Part shown: positions 28,153 through 35,680 of the stretch, piece after piece
How positions within the stretch are numbered: position 1 is the stretch's first letter
Layout: the number at the start of each line of letters is the position of its first letter
Source of the DNA: an uncultured Hyphomicrobiales bacterium
GTDB taxonomy: Bacteria; Pseudomonadota; Alphaproteobacteria; Rhizobiales; Xanthobacteraceae
Direction: 5' to 3'
Assembly: GCA_903839845.1 (NCBI GenBank)
Contig: CAIMEA010000081.1
Span: 1-61,896 of the forward strand
Length of the DNA stretch: 61,896 bases
Program-made: the position numbers and the translations under genes
Notes under the pieces: generated by a model
Told to the model about the DNA's origin: nothing
Database searches by the model: none
The model's input: the letters and a program-made list of their open reading frames with translations, nothing else

Positions 28153-28986
28153 ATGACGACTATGACCGAACTGCCGAGGACGGAAGACACCTTCATCGAA
28201 CTGGAGAACGTTACGCTCACTTACGGGCGTGGCGACAAGCAGGTGACCGCGCTCGGCCTGACAAACTTGCGCGTCAACCAGGGCGACTTCGTCGCGCTGG
28301 TCGGGCCGTCCGGCTGCGGCAAGTCGACGATCCTCAAGCTGGTTACCGGGCTAATCAAGGCGTCGGAAGGCTACGTCTATGTCGCCGGCCGCGAGGTCGG
28401 CGCGACGCCGATCCGCGTCGGCATGGCGTTCCAGAACCCGACCATGCTGCCGTGGCTCACGGTGCGCGACAACGTCATGATGCCGCTGAAGATCGTGCCG
28501 CCGTTCCGCCAGGAATACGGCGCCAAGAAAAAGACCGAATTTCGCGACCGCGCCGACTCGCTGCTGAAGGAAGTCGGCCTCGCCAATTTCGGCGACAAGC
28601 ATCCCTGGCAATTGTCCGGCGGCATGCTGCAACGGGCCTCGCTGTGCCGTGCATTGATCCACGAACCGCAATTGCTGCTGCTCGACGAGCCGTTCGGCGC
28701 GCTCGATCAGTTCACGCGCGAGGAATTGTGGGCGGTCATGCAGGAATTGTGGATGAAACTGAAGCCGACGGTCCTGCTCGTCACCCACGATCTCAAGGAA
28801 GCGGGCTATCTCGCTACCCGCATCTGCGTCATGCGGACACGGCCGGGCCAGATCGTCGACGATGCCGCCGTGCCGTTTCCGCGGCCGCGCACCATCGACA
28901 TGTCCTACACGCAGACCTTCGTATCAATGACGCAGCGGTTGCGCGAACTGATCGTTTCGCAGCGGCCGGTAAAGGAGACCGTGTAA
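28153..28986 (+). CDS. ABC importer ATPase (SsuB/TauB/ThiZ type)
   Basis: 277 aa. Walker A GPSGCGKST, Q-loop MAFQNPTMLPWLTV, a signature altered to LSGGMLQRASLCRAL (M in place of the usual Q), Walker B LLLDEPFGALDQ and H-loop VTHDLKEA are present. The LSGGMLQR form is common in this subgroup. It is separated from the amidohydrolase gene by five bp and its stop overlaps the permease start (TAATG). It should energise import of the ligand bound by the two NMT1-type proteins. Confidence 0.92.
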   Translation: MTTMTELPRTEDTFIELENVTLTYGRGDKQVTALGLTNLRVNQGDFVALVGPSGCGKSTILKLVTGLIKASEGYVYVAGREVGATPIRVGMAFQNPTMLPWLTVRDNVMMPLKIVPPFRQEYGAKKKTEFRDRADSLLKEVGLANFGDKHPWQLSGGMLQRASLCRALIHEPQLLLLDEPFGALDQFTREELWAVMQELWMKLKPTVLLVTHDLKEAGYLATRICVMRTRPGQIVDDAAVPFPRPRTIDMSYTQTFVSMTQRLRELIVSQRPVKETV

Positions 28987-29759
28987 TGAGCCCGCAAGCC
29001 CGCCGGAAAGTCTGGTCCGCTGTTCTCATTGTCGGCTTCTTCGTGCTGTGGGAGGCGCTGTGCTGGCTGTTCAATGTCAGCGATATCATTGTGCCGAAGC
29101 CGAGCCAGATCATCGTTACCTTGTGGCAGCGCGGACCGGCGCTGTGGCCGCATACATTGCAAACGCTTTACACGACGCTTGTCGGTTTCGGCTTCGGGAT
29201 ATTCATCGGCATCGCGCTCGGCGTGCTGATCGGCTCGTCGCGTTTGGCTTATGACGTTGCTTACCCGCTGCTGGTCGGCTTCGCGTCGATCCCAAAGGTC
29301 GCGGTCGTGCCGATCTTTGTGCTGTGGTTCGGTTCGGGCACCGTGCCGGCGGTGCTGACAGCGATGATCATGTGCATCTTCCCGATCGTCGTTAACGTCG
29401 CAACCGGGCTGGCCACCACCGAGCCCGAGCTTGAAGACGTGATGCGGGCATTGCGCGCCACGAAGCTCGACATTCTCTGGAATGTCGGTCTGCCGCGCAC
29501 CATGCCGTTCTTCTTTGCCTCGTTGAAAGTCGCGGTGACCTTGGCCTTTGTCGGCACCGTCATTTCGGAAACCGTCGCCTCCAACCGGGGCATCGGTAAC
29601 GTCATGATGATCGCATCGTCGAATTTCGACGTGCCTTTGGTGTTCGCCGGTTTGATCATTCTCGCCATCCTCGGCGTCGCGCTCTATGCCGTGTTCTCTT
29701 TAATCGAATCGAGAATCACCGGTTGGGCTCACCGCAAAGACGAATTTGCGATGGGTTGA
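28986..29759 (+). CDS. ABC importer permease (SsuC/TauC type)
   Basis: 257 aa with about six membrane helices. The EAA-like docking loop is near residues 150-175 (EDVMRALRATKLDILWNVGLPRT). ATG 28986 overlaps the last base of the ATPase stop codon, giving tight coupling; a much longer frame exists but only shadows the ATPase gene. One permease gene implies a homodimeric channel shared by the two binding proteins of this operon. Confidence 0.92.
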   Translation: MSPQARRKVWSAVLIVGFFVLWEALCWLFNVSDIIVPKPSQIIVTLWQRGPALWPHTLQTLYTTLVGFGFGIFIGIALGVLIGSSRLAYDVAYPLLVGFASIPKVAVVPIFVLWFGSGTVPAVLTAMIMCIFPIVVNVATGLATTEPELEDVMRALRATKLDILWNVGLPRTMPFFFASLKVAVTLAFVGTVISETVASNRGIGNVMMIASSNFDVPLVFAGLIILAILGVALYAVFSLIESRITGWAHRKDEFAMG

Positions 29760-29809
29760 CCGCGCGCTTCCGACATGCCGGCTAACCAGAGCTTCAACAG
29801 GAGTGTTTC

Positions 29810-30844
29810 ATGTCCTTCGTTCGCAAGAGTTTGCTGATTGCCGTGGCGCTGTGCTGCGCCATTTCCGGCGCCAGCGCGCAAGAGAAAACCAAGATCCGTT
29901 TTACCCTCGACTGGAAGTACCAGGGTCTGCACGCCTACATATTTTGGGCAAAGGACAAGGGTTACTTCGATGCCGAAGGTCTCGACGTCACCATCGACCA
30001 GGGCACAGGCTCGGCGGCGACGGTGTCGCGCATCGCGTCCGGTAGCTATGACGCCGGCTTCGGCGACATGAACGCGATCATTCAGTTCGCCGGCACCAAG
30101 CCGGGCGAGCAGCCGGTGATGGTCTACATGATCTACAACACGCCGCCGTTCGCCTTGATCACCAAGGCTGACAGCCCGATCAAGACGCTGAAAGACCTCG
30201 AAGGCAAGAAAATGGGTACGCCGGCCGGAGGCGCGGCCGGTGTCCTGTTCGCGGCGCTGGCGGCGCAGAACGGCGTGGACCCGGCGAAAGTGCCGGTCGT
30301 CAACATGGCGCCGAATCTCCAGGAGCAGATGCTGGTCAAGGGCGACGTCGATTTCTCGGCGATCTTCACCGTCACGAGCTACGCCAATCTCATCGGCATG
30401 AAGCTCGATCCGATGAAAGACTTCCGCTGGTTCTACTTCTCGGACTACGGCATCGATCTCTATTCCAACGGTATTATGGTGTCGAAGCAGTTGCGCGCCG
30501 AGAAGCCGAAGGCGGTGGCCGGATTGGTCAAGGCGTTGAACCGGGCGATGATCGAAGTCGCGGCCAAGCCGTCGGCCGGCGTCAAGGAGATGATGAAAGT
30601 CGAGCCGCTGATGAACGAGGATATCGAGACCCAGCGTCTGGTCTATGCGCTCAAGACCCACTTCGTCTCGAAGGAAACCGACGCCAACGGTCTCGGTGAC
30701 GTATCCGACGCGCGCATGGAGAAGGGCATCAAACTGCTGGTCGATACCTACAAGCTGCCGAACACGCCGGCGGCGAAGGACGTGTTCGACCGCTCCTTCT
30801 TGCCGCCGAAGGCGGAGCGGATGCTCAAGCTCGGCGCGATGTAA
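29810..30844 (+). CDS. NMT1/ThiY-type ABC substrate-binding protein, copy 2
   Basis: 344 aa with a Sec signal (residues 1-25, cleavage near SAQ-EKT). The mature start KIRFTLDWKYQGLHAYIFWAKDKGYFDAEGLDV matches copy 1 at 24768. DAGFGDMNAIIQF, YMIYNTPPFALITKADSPIKT and DYGIDLYSNGIMV are collinear with it. The AGGAG ribosome site is eight bases upstream of ATG. Sequence differences between the copies suggest related but not identical ligands. It lies between the permease and a cytosine-deaminase-like gene. Confidence 0.9.
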   Translation: MSFVRKSLLIAVALCCAISGASAQEKTKIRFTLDWKYQGLHAYIFWAKDKGYFDAEGLDVTIDQGTGSAATVSRIASGSYDAGFGDMNAIIQFAGTKPGEQPVMVYMIYNTPPFALITKADSPIKTLKDLEGKKMGTPAGGAAGVLFAALAAQNGVDPAKVPVVNMAPNLQEQMLVKGDVDFSAIFTVTSYANLIGMKLDPMKDFRWFYFSDYGIDLYSNGIMVSKQLRAEKPKAVAGLVKALNRAMIEVAAKPSAGVKEMMKVEPLMNEDIETQRLVYALKTHFVSKETDANGLGDVSDARMEKGIKLLVDTYKLPNTPAAKDVFDRSFLPPKAERMLKLGAM

Positions 30845-30852
30845 CCGGCTTC

Positions 30853-32304
30853 ATGAGCGAGCGAACCATCAATGCGTCCTGGGTGCTGTCTGGCGCCCAG
30901 GCAGCGGCCTTGGCGAACCAGTCGATGGCGATCGACGGCGGCAAGATCGCGTCGATAGAGCGGGGCCCAGGTGAGATCAATGGTGACGGCGCGCTGGTTA
31001 TGCCGGCGCTTGCCAACGCCCACGATCACGCCCGTGTCGCGCGGCTGAGCCAGGTCGGCAGCTACGACGTGCCGCTCGAGGCCTGGCTGCCCTATCTGAC
31101 GCTTATTCCCGCGGTCGACCCTTATCTGGCCAGCGCGGTGTCGTTCGGCCGCACGGCGCGGGGTGGCGTCGGCGCGGTCATGGCGCACTACACGCGCGTT
31201 CAGGGCCTAACCGATTTTCCGACCGAAGCGAAGGTCGTGGCGAAAGCGGCCCGCGATGTCGGCATTCGCATGGCATTGGCGGTCCACTGCCGTGATCTCA
31301 ATCCGCTGGTCTACGATCCACATGAGGCGCTGCTGGCGGAGCTGTCGCCGGCCGCTTGCGAATGCGTGGCGCGGCGCTTCCTGCGCAAGCCGTTGTCGCC
31401 GGCCGATCAGGTGGCGATGGTCGAGACGGTGGCCGCCGAGGTCGAAGGCGACGGCGTCACCGTGCAATACGGGCCGGCTGGCGTACAGTGGTGTACCGAC
31501 GCGATGCTGCGGCTTATTGGCGAAGCCTCTGCGCGGACGGGCAGGCGGGTGCACATGCATCTGCTGGAGACGAAGTACCAGCGCGCCTGGGCCGACCGTA
31601 CATTCCCGCAAGGTATCGTGCATTATCTTGACGAGATCGGGTTGCTGAACGAACGAATGTCGTTCGCGCATTGCATCTATCTGCGCCCGGACGAAATGGA
31701 GTTGCTCGCCGAACGCGGCGCGACCATCGTCGTCAACACCAGTTCGAACCTGATCGTCAGTTCCGGCATCGCGCCGGTTGCCGAATTCGTCAAGCGCGGT
31801 TGCCGCGTCGCCATGGGCCTCGACGGGCTCGCCTTCGACGAGGACGAGGACGCGCTGCGCGAGATGCGGCTCGCCTACGCGCTGCACAAGGCGTCCGGTT
31901 TCGATATACGCCTGGCGCGCGACGAACTGATGCGCTTCGCCACAAGCAACGGCCGCTTCGCCATCACCGGCGAGGCGGATGCCGGCATCGTGTCGGGCGC
32001 TGCCGCGGATTTTCTGCTGCTGGACTGGAAAGCCTTGTCGGCCGAGTTGATCGAACCGGAGGTCCCGCCGCTTGACGTCCTGCTCGCCAAGGCGCGGCAG
32101 CAGCACATCAAGGGCCTGTTTGTCGGCGGCCGCGAGGTGGTGCGCGACGGCAAGGTGACGGGCGTCGACCTGCCAATGCTGGAGGCCGAATTGCTGGAAA
32201 CGATGCGCGCGGCCTATCCGAGCACGGCGGACGTGCGCGCCGCCATGCCGGAGCTGAAATCCGCGCTGCGCAAGCATTATACCGGCGCGTTCTATTGTGG
32301 GTGA
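30853..32304 (+). CDS. Amidohydrolase-superfamily aminohydrolase (TRZ/ATZ, cytosine-deaminase-like)
   Basis: 483 aa, mononuclear-metal amidohydrolase. Ligands are visible as HDH in NAHDHARV, His in VHMHLLE, His in SFAHCIY and Asp in MGLDGLAF. This group deaminates or dechlorinates s-triazines, cytosine, guanine and related rings, so an aminopyrimidine or triazine is a likely substrate. It begins eight bp after the binding-protein gene with only a weak ribosome site. The ring-opening amidohydrolase follows with a six-base spacing, so the pair probably acts in sequence: remove an amino group, then open the ring. Confidence 0.87.
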   Translation: MSERTINASWVLSGAQAAALANQSMAIDGGKIASIERGPGEINGDGALVMPALANAHDHARVARLSQVGSYDVPLEAWLPYLTLIPAVDPYLASAVSFGRTARGGVGAVMAHYTRVQGLTDFPTEAKVVAKAARDVGIRMALAVHCRDLNPLVYDPHEALLAELSPAACECVARRFLRKPLSPADQVAMVETVAAEVEGDGVTVQYGPAGVQWCTDAMLRLIGEASARTGRRVHMHLLETKYQRAWADRTFPQGIVHYLDEIGLLNERMSFAHCIYLRPDEMELLAERGATIVVNTSSNLIVSSGIAPVAEFVKRGCRVAMGLDGLAFDEDEDALREMRLAYALHKASGFDIRLARDELMRFATSNGRFAITGEADAGIVSGAAADFLLLDWKALSAELIEPEVPPLDVLLAKARQQHIKGLFVGGREVVRDGKVTGVDLPMLEAELLETMRAAYPSTADVRAAMPELKSALRKHYTGAFYCG

Positions 32305-32310
32305 GATGTG

Positions 32311-33408
32311 ATGCGTGTCGCCAAAGTTCATCGTATCGCTGCCCGGTCGCCGGATGACGTCAGCGGCATCGAGGCCGCGATAGCCGCCGGACACATCGGC
32401 CCCGGCGGAGTGATCGCCGTGTTTGGCAAGACCGAGGGCAACGGGCTGGTCAATGATTTCAGCCGCGGTCTGGCGACGACAAGCCTGAGTGCGCTGTTTC
32501 GCCGTCATTTGCCGGCGGAAGACGCCGATCGCATCTGCCTGGTGATGTCGGGCGGCACCGAGGGCGGGATGGCGCCGCATTGGGTCGTGTTCGAGCGTGC
32601 CGAAGGCGGGAATGGTGCGTCGCCGGCGCTCGCCATCGGCCGCGCGCATACAGCGGCGCTGCCGTTCGAGCAGCTCGGCCGGATCGGGCAGGTGCAGCAG
32701 GTTGCCGCCGGCGTGCGCGAGGCCATGAACGATGCGGGGTTGACCGATGCCGGCGATGTCCACTTCGTCCAGATCAAGTGTCCGCTACTGACGGCCCAGC
32801 GCATTGCCGACGCGGATGGGCGCGGCGCCAAAGTCGCCACGCGCGACACGTTAAAATCGATGGGCCTGTCGCGGGCGGCGAGCGCGCTCGGCGTCGCCGT
32901 GGCGCTTGGTGAAATCGACGCGGGCTCGATCGGCGAATCCGAGATCGGCGTCAACTGGGATCTGTGGTCCGGCCACGCCAGCACATCGGCGGGCATCGAA
33001 CTGACCAATCATGAGATTGTCGTGCTCGGCATGTCGGCGCAATGGTCCGGGCCGCTCGCCATCGATCATGCGGTCATGGCCGACGGGATCGATATCGAGC
33101 CGGTGCGCGCCGCGTTGTCGCGCCTTGGACTATCCTCGCCAGGGCAGATCAGTGCCGCCGACCGGCAGCGGCTCGTCGCCGTGCTCGCCAAGGCCGAAGC
33201 CAGCCATGACGGGCGCCTGCGCGGTAACCGCCATACCATGCTGGACGACAGCGATATTTCATCGACGCGGCATGCCCGCGCTTTTGTCTGCGGCGCGTTG
33301 GCCGGCCTCGTCGGACACGCCGAAATATATGTGTCCGGCGGCGCCGAGCACCAGGGGCCGGACGGCGGCGGGCCGGTGGCACTGATTGTAACGCGCGACG
33401 AACGTTAG
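32311..33408 (+). CDS. Ring-opening amidohydrolase (barbiturase/cyanuric acid hydrolase family)
   Basis: 365 aa, the length of AtzD/TrzD and barbiturase. The three-fold internal repeat with Ser-Lys pairs can be read: FGKTEGNG with SGGTEGGM; IKCPLL with SRAASALG; LAKAEASHDG and RGNRHTM with SGGAEHQGPDGGGP. These enzymes open barbiturate or cyanurate rings. I cannot tell which from sequence alone; uracil-related neighbours favour a pyrimidine such as barbiturate. GTG 32308 is an alternative start; ATG 32311 is preferred. Its stop overlaps the convergent formamidase-like gene by four bases. Confidence 0.9.
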   Translation: MRVAKVHRIAARSPDDVSGIEAAIAAGHIGPGGVIAVFGKTEGNGLVNDFSRGLATTSLSALFRRHLPAEDADRICLVMSGGTEGGMAPHWVVFERAEGGNGASPALAIGRAHTAALPFEQLGRIGQVQQVAAGVREAMNDAGLTDAGDVHFVQIKCPLLTAQRIADADGRGAKVATRDTLKSMGLSRAASALGVAVALGEIDAGSIGESEIGVNWDLWSGHASTSAGIELTNHEIVVLGMSAQWSGPLAIDHAVMADGIDIEPVRAALSRLGLSSPGQISAADRQRLVAVLAKAEASHDGRLRGNRHTMLDDSDISSTRHARAFVCGALAGLVGHAEIYVSGGAEHQGPDGGGPVALIVTRDER

Positions 33409-34355
33409 CGAAGTCCCAAGGCCGATTTCGCCAGCATCGCATGCGCGCCCTTATGAACGTTGACGAGCTGCGTCACATGAACGTCGGCGGCGACGCTGCA
33501 TAATGTATAGGCGTCGACGGCGGCCAGTCCACCAAGACGTTCGATCAGCCGCACCATGTTGCGCACCGCCGATTGGGCCGCGACATCAAGATCGGGGTCG
33601 AACGCCATCGCGATAATATGCGTCGGTGTCTCCGCCCAGGGACCGGCAATGCCGGTGCCCTTGACGACTGTGAGACGAAAGGTGCCGCGCAACCCCGTCT
33701 CGACAGCGGTCAGGCAGACTTCGCCGTCGCCCTGCGCCGCGTGTCCATCGCCGGCCGACAGCAACGCGCCTTCGTTGAACACCGGCAGATGCAGCCGCGC
33801 GCCGGCGCCGAGATGCCTGCAGTCGATATTGCCGCCCCAGGCGCGCGGGATCACCGACGTCTGCGGCCCGTCGCCCGGCGGCGGCGCCACGCCGACGATG
33901 CCAAAAAACGGCGCGGCGGGAAGTTCAAGCCCCCACGGCATCTTTATGACCCGGCGCTCCCGGTCGATGCCGATATGCATGCGGCGCTCGTTGGGAAAGT
34001 CGTCGGGCAGGGTGCCTTTGCCGGCGCGGATCAGGTTCCAGCCCCAATCGAAAGCCAGATCCACGGCCAGAATATCGACGATCAATTCGTCGCCCGGCAT
34101 CGCGCCGTTGACGGCAATCGGCCCGGTCATGAAATGCGGCCCGTGACCGGTCGCAACATGGTCGAGCACATTGCGATGCGCGGCGGAAACGGTGAAGCCC
34201 GAACCGGCTGCGGGCAAATCGGCCACGTCTCCCGACAAAGACGTTATCTCGACCGTGTCGCCGGAATTAACCGTCAAAACCGGTGGAAAGGCGGCATCGA
34301 AAGTGCCGCGATGCACGGTCCCGGCGTCCGCCGACAAGAGATGGTGAGCGCCCAT
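33405..34355 (-). CDS. Acetamidase/formamidase family protein
   Basis: 316 aa of the FmdA/AmdA family, which hydrolyses formamide, acetamide and similar small amides. Typical blocks are VNSGDTVEITSLSG, GHGPHFMTGPIAVNGAMPGDELIVDIL, GVAPPPGDGPQTSVIPRAWGGNIDCRHLGAGARLHLPV and DGHAAQGDGEVCLTAVE. It is convergent with the ring-opening amidohydrolase, the stop codons overlapping (TTAG). It could release ammonia from a small amide produced by ring opening, but its opposite strand means separate control. Confidence 0.9.
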   Translation of the reverse strand: MGAHHLLSADAGTVHRGTFDAAFPPVLTVNSGDTVEITSLSGDVADLPAAGSGFTVSAAHRNVLDHVATGHGPHFMTGPIAVNGAMPGDELIVDILAVDLAFDWGWNLIRAGKGTLPDDFPNERRMHIGIDRERRVIKMPWGLELPAAPFFGIVGVAPPPGDGPQTSVIPRAWGGNIDCRHLGAGARLHLPVFNEGALLSAGDGHAAQGDGEVCLTAVETGLRGTFRLTVVKGTGIAGPWAETPTHIIAMAFDPDLDVAAQSAVRNMVRLIERLGGLAAVDAYTLCSVAADVHVTQLVNVHKGAHAMLAKSALGLR

Positions 34356-34474
34356 GCGGCGGTGTCCCTTTCAAAGCGCAGCAATCCTATGGGCCATCGG
34401 ATCGCTGCGCCAGTGATGACGACCGCCGCCGCCAGATCACGGACAATCCACTCACAGATAAATTGGCGGCTAAT

Positions 34475-34669
34475 TCATCGTGCCGAACAAGACCGTCGGT
34501 AGCGTTCGATCTCAATTTTTACTTCTCGCATCCGCCACTCCGGGACTTGGCGAGCGGCCCGTGCGCTGACCAGCCTGTTGAGGGTCCGCGTCCAGTACGC
34601 CAACAGCGCGCGCAGGCTTCGCACCTGAAACGGAAGGTCGGTAAGATGTTCCAATACAAGGGCAGTCAT
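34475..34669 (-). CDS. Small basic protein, N terminus like the 51-aa protein upstream
   Basis: 64 aa, not recognised. It begins MTALVLEHL and is then Arg-rich. The first nine residues parallel MVALLVEHL of the protein at 35045-35200, and both genes sit behind related leaders. The ribosome site is weak. Coding status is plausible because of the conserved start context, but no function can be given. Confidence 0.45.
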   Translation of the reverse strand: MTALVLEHLTDLPFQVRSLRALLAYWTRTLNRLVSARAARQVPEWRMREVKIEIERYRRSCSAR

Positions 34670-34790
34670 AGCAGGGTCTTCTGGTGTTTGCCGCAAGCCA
34701 TATTGGCTTGCCTGCCGTGATGTGGGTTGCGGCCTATATGAAATCGATTGGGAAAGTGGTGTCGGCATGTAGGCACGGCATAAAGACGGC
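34670..34790 (-). promoter_or_regulatory. Duplicated leader A, candidate structured RNA
   Basis: Minus-strand leader of the 64-aa gene. It shares ordered blocks with leader B (35201-35320): CTTTATG, TTCCCAATCGA (34754-34744) and CCCACAT (34726-34720), at similar distances from the start codon. Downstream of CCCACAT is a hairpin GCAAGCC/GGCTTGC with a five-base loop (34711-34693). CCCACAT is bracketed by a short CGGC/GCCG pairing. Leader B has different stem bases at the same places. Confidence 0.5.
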
Positions 34791-34796
34791 GGACGA

Positions 34797-35033
34797 TCAG
34801 CGCCAATATGTCGGCAGCCAGGTCGCGACCTTCAGCGCGACGGTCGCGATCAGAGCGGCGCATAAAATAGCGTGGACAATGAGTGGCCCGTAGGCGCGCC
34901 GGATTAGCGCGCGGGCGCGCTTCCAGAAATGGCGGTTTGCTTTCGGGCGCGCGAAGGCGAGATCGGATGCCGTAGCCGGCCGCCCTGCGCTGTCGCGCGA
35001 TTCCGAAATGTCTCTTTGTGAGATGACGGCCAC
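34797..35033 (-). CDS. Small protein with one C-terminal membrane segment
   Basis: 78 aa, not recognised. A charged N-terminal part (ISQRDISESRDSAGR, then HFWKRARALIRR) is followed by one hydrophobic stretch (PLIVHAILCAALIATVALKVATWL). GTG 35033 is chosen because GAGAAG lies about seven bases upstream; a longer frame overlaps the 51-aa gene. The gap to that gene is 11 bp, so the two are probably co-transcribed away from kdp. Confidence 0.4.
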   Translation of the reverse strand: MAVISQRDISESRDSAGRPATASDLAFARPKANRHFWKRARALIRRAYGPLIVHAILCAALIATVALKVATWLPTYWR

Positions 35034-35044
35034 TATCTTCTCTA

Positions 35045-35200
35045 CTAACGGCGAGCCAAGACCAGGCGGGCCTGGCGGCGCCGAATTGCGCGGCGCCGCG
35101 GCGCGGCCTGCGACCCGCCGAGATGCCAAAGGCCAATCAGTGAGCCGATCAGCAGGGCCAGAATGACGAGCTTGAGATGTTCAACCAGCAGGGCGACCAT
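35045..35200 (-). CDS. Small membrane protein beside the kdp operon
   Basis: 51 aa, not recognised. One membrane helix (KLVILALLIGSLIGLWHL, about residues 10-27) is followed by a strongly basic tail rich in Arg. ATG 35200 has AAGGAG at good spacing. It is divergent from kdp and preceded by leader B. Tiny single-helix proteins near ion pumps often modulate them, but that is only a guess here. Confidence 0.55.
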   Translation of the reverse strand: MVALLVEHLKLVILALLIGSLIGLWHLGGSQAAPRRRAIRRRQARLVLARR

Positions 35201-35320
35201 GGCGGCCACTCCTTTTTCGCAGAGGCTTGTTGCCTCCATGCCGGCAATGTGGGCGATGCCGCATAGGAATTCGATTGGGAAGTAAGGGTTTCCGCATAAG
35301 CGCGCCATAAAGGGCGGCCA
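35201..35320 (-). promoter_or_regulatory. Duplicated leader B, candidate structured RNA
   Basis: Minus-strand leader of the 51-aa gene. It matches leader A in ordered blocks: CTTTATG, TTCCCAATCGA (35281-35271) and CCCACAT (35253-35247). The following hairpin has arms GAGGC/GCCTC (35236-35222), different from the arms of leader A but at the same position. CCCACAT is bracketed by GCCG/CGGC flanks in a swapped order relative to leader A. Confidence 0.5.
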
Positions 35321-35353
35321 GACTGCCCACCGCGCGGCGCGGCCGGCGATCTT

Positions 35354-35370
35354 TATATCTCCTTGATATA
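35354..35370. promoter_or_regulatory. Inverted repeat TATATC-N5-GATATA in the kdp upstream region
   Basis: A perfect six-base inverted repeat with a five-base spacer (TCCTT) lies between the divergent small membrane gene and the kdp operon. It could be a KdpE operator or another regulator site. No strong promoter hexamers were identified with confidence around it. Confidence 0.35.
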
Positions 35371-35454
35371 GCGCAACTGCATTCCGCATCGCTTCCTTAC
35401 GGTGCAAAGCCTACGTGCAAGCTCGCTCCGGAATTCATTTGAAGGGCGCAGACA

Positions 35455-35538
35455 ATGCTCGATCTCATCGTACTGGCACTTGGAATTGGCTTGTTCGCGC
35501 TGTCGATCGGCTACGCCTACGCCTGCGACCGGCTCTGA
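35455..35538 (+). CDS. 27-residue membrane peptide at the head of the kdp operon
   Basis: 27 aa, one hydrophobic helix ending in a short polar tail (sequence begins MLDLIVLALGIG and ends YACDRL). ATG 35455 has GAAGGG upstream at good spacing. KdpF starts 12 bp after its stop. Similar short peptides ahead of kdpF are known to me from other proteobacterial kdp operons, usually unannotated. By size and place it may be an accessory subunit of the Kdp complex. Confidence 0.65.
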   Translation: MLDLIVLALGIGLFALSIGYAYACDRL

Positions 35539-35550
35539 AGGGGAAGACCC

Positions 35551-35640
35551 ATGACCTTCGATTACACAATCGCGGCGATCGTCGCGGCGGGACTGCTGTT
35601 CTACCTCACTTACGCTTTGGTGCGGCCGGAGAAGTTTTAA
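35551..35640 (+). CDS. kdpF: KdpF small subunit of the K+ pump
   Basis: 29 aa with one membrane helix: [14 protein letters not shown] followed by [15 protein letters not shown]. The C-terminal YALxRPExF is the hallmark of KdpF, which stabilises the KdpABC complex in the inner membrane. ATG 35551 is preceded by GGGGAAGA. It lies 40 bp upstream of kdpA. Confidence 0.9.
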   Translation: MTFDYTIAAIVAAGLLFYLTYALVRPEKF

Positions 35641-35680
35641 GCCCGCGGGGCAAAGTTTCGCGCAAGCAAAGAGGCGTGTC

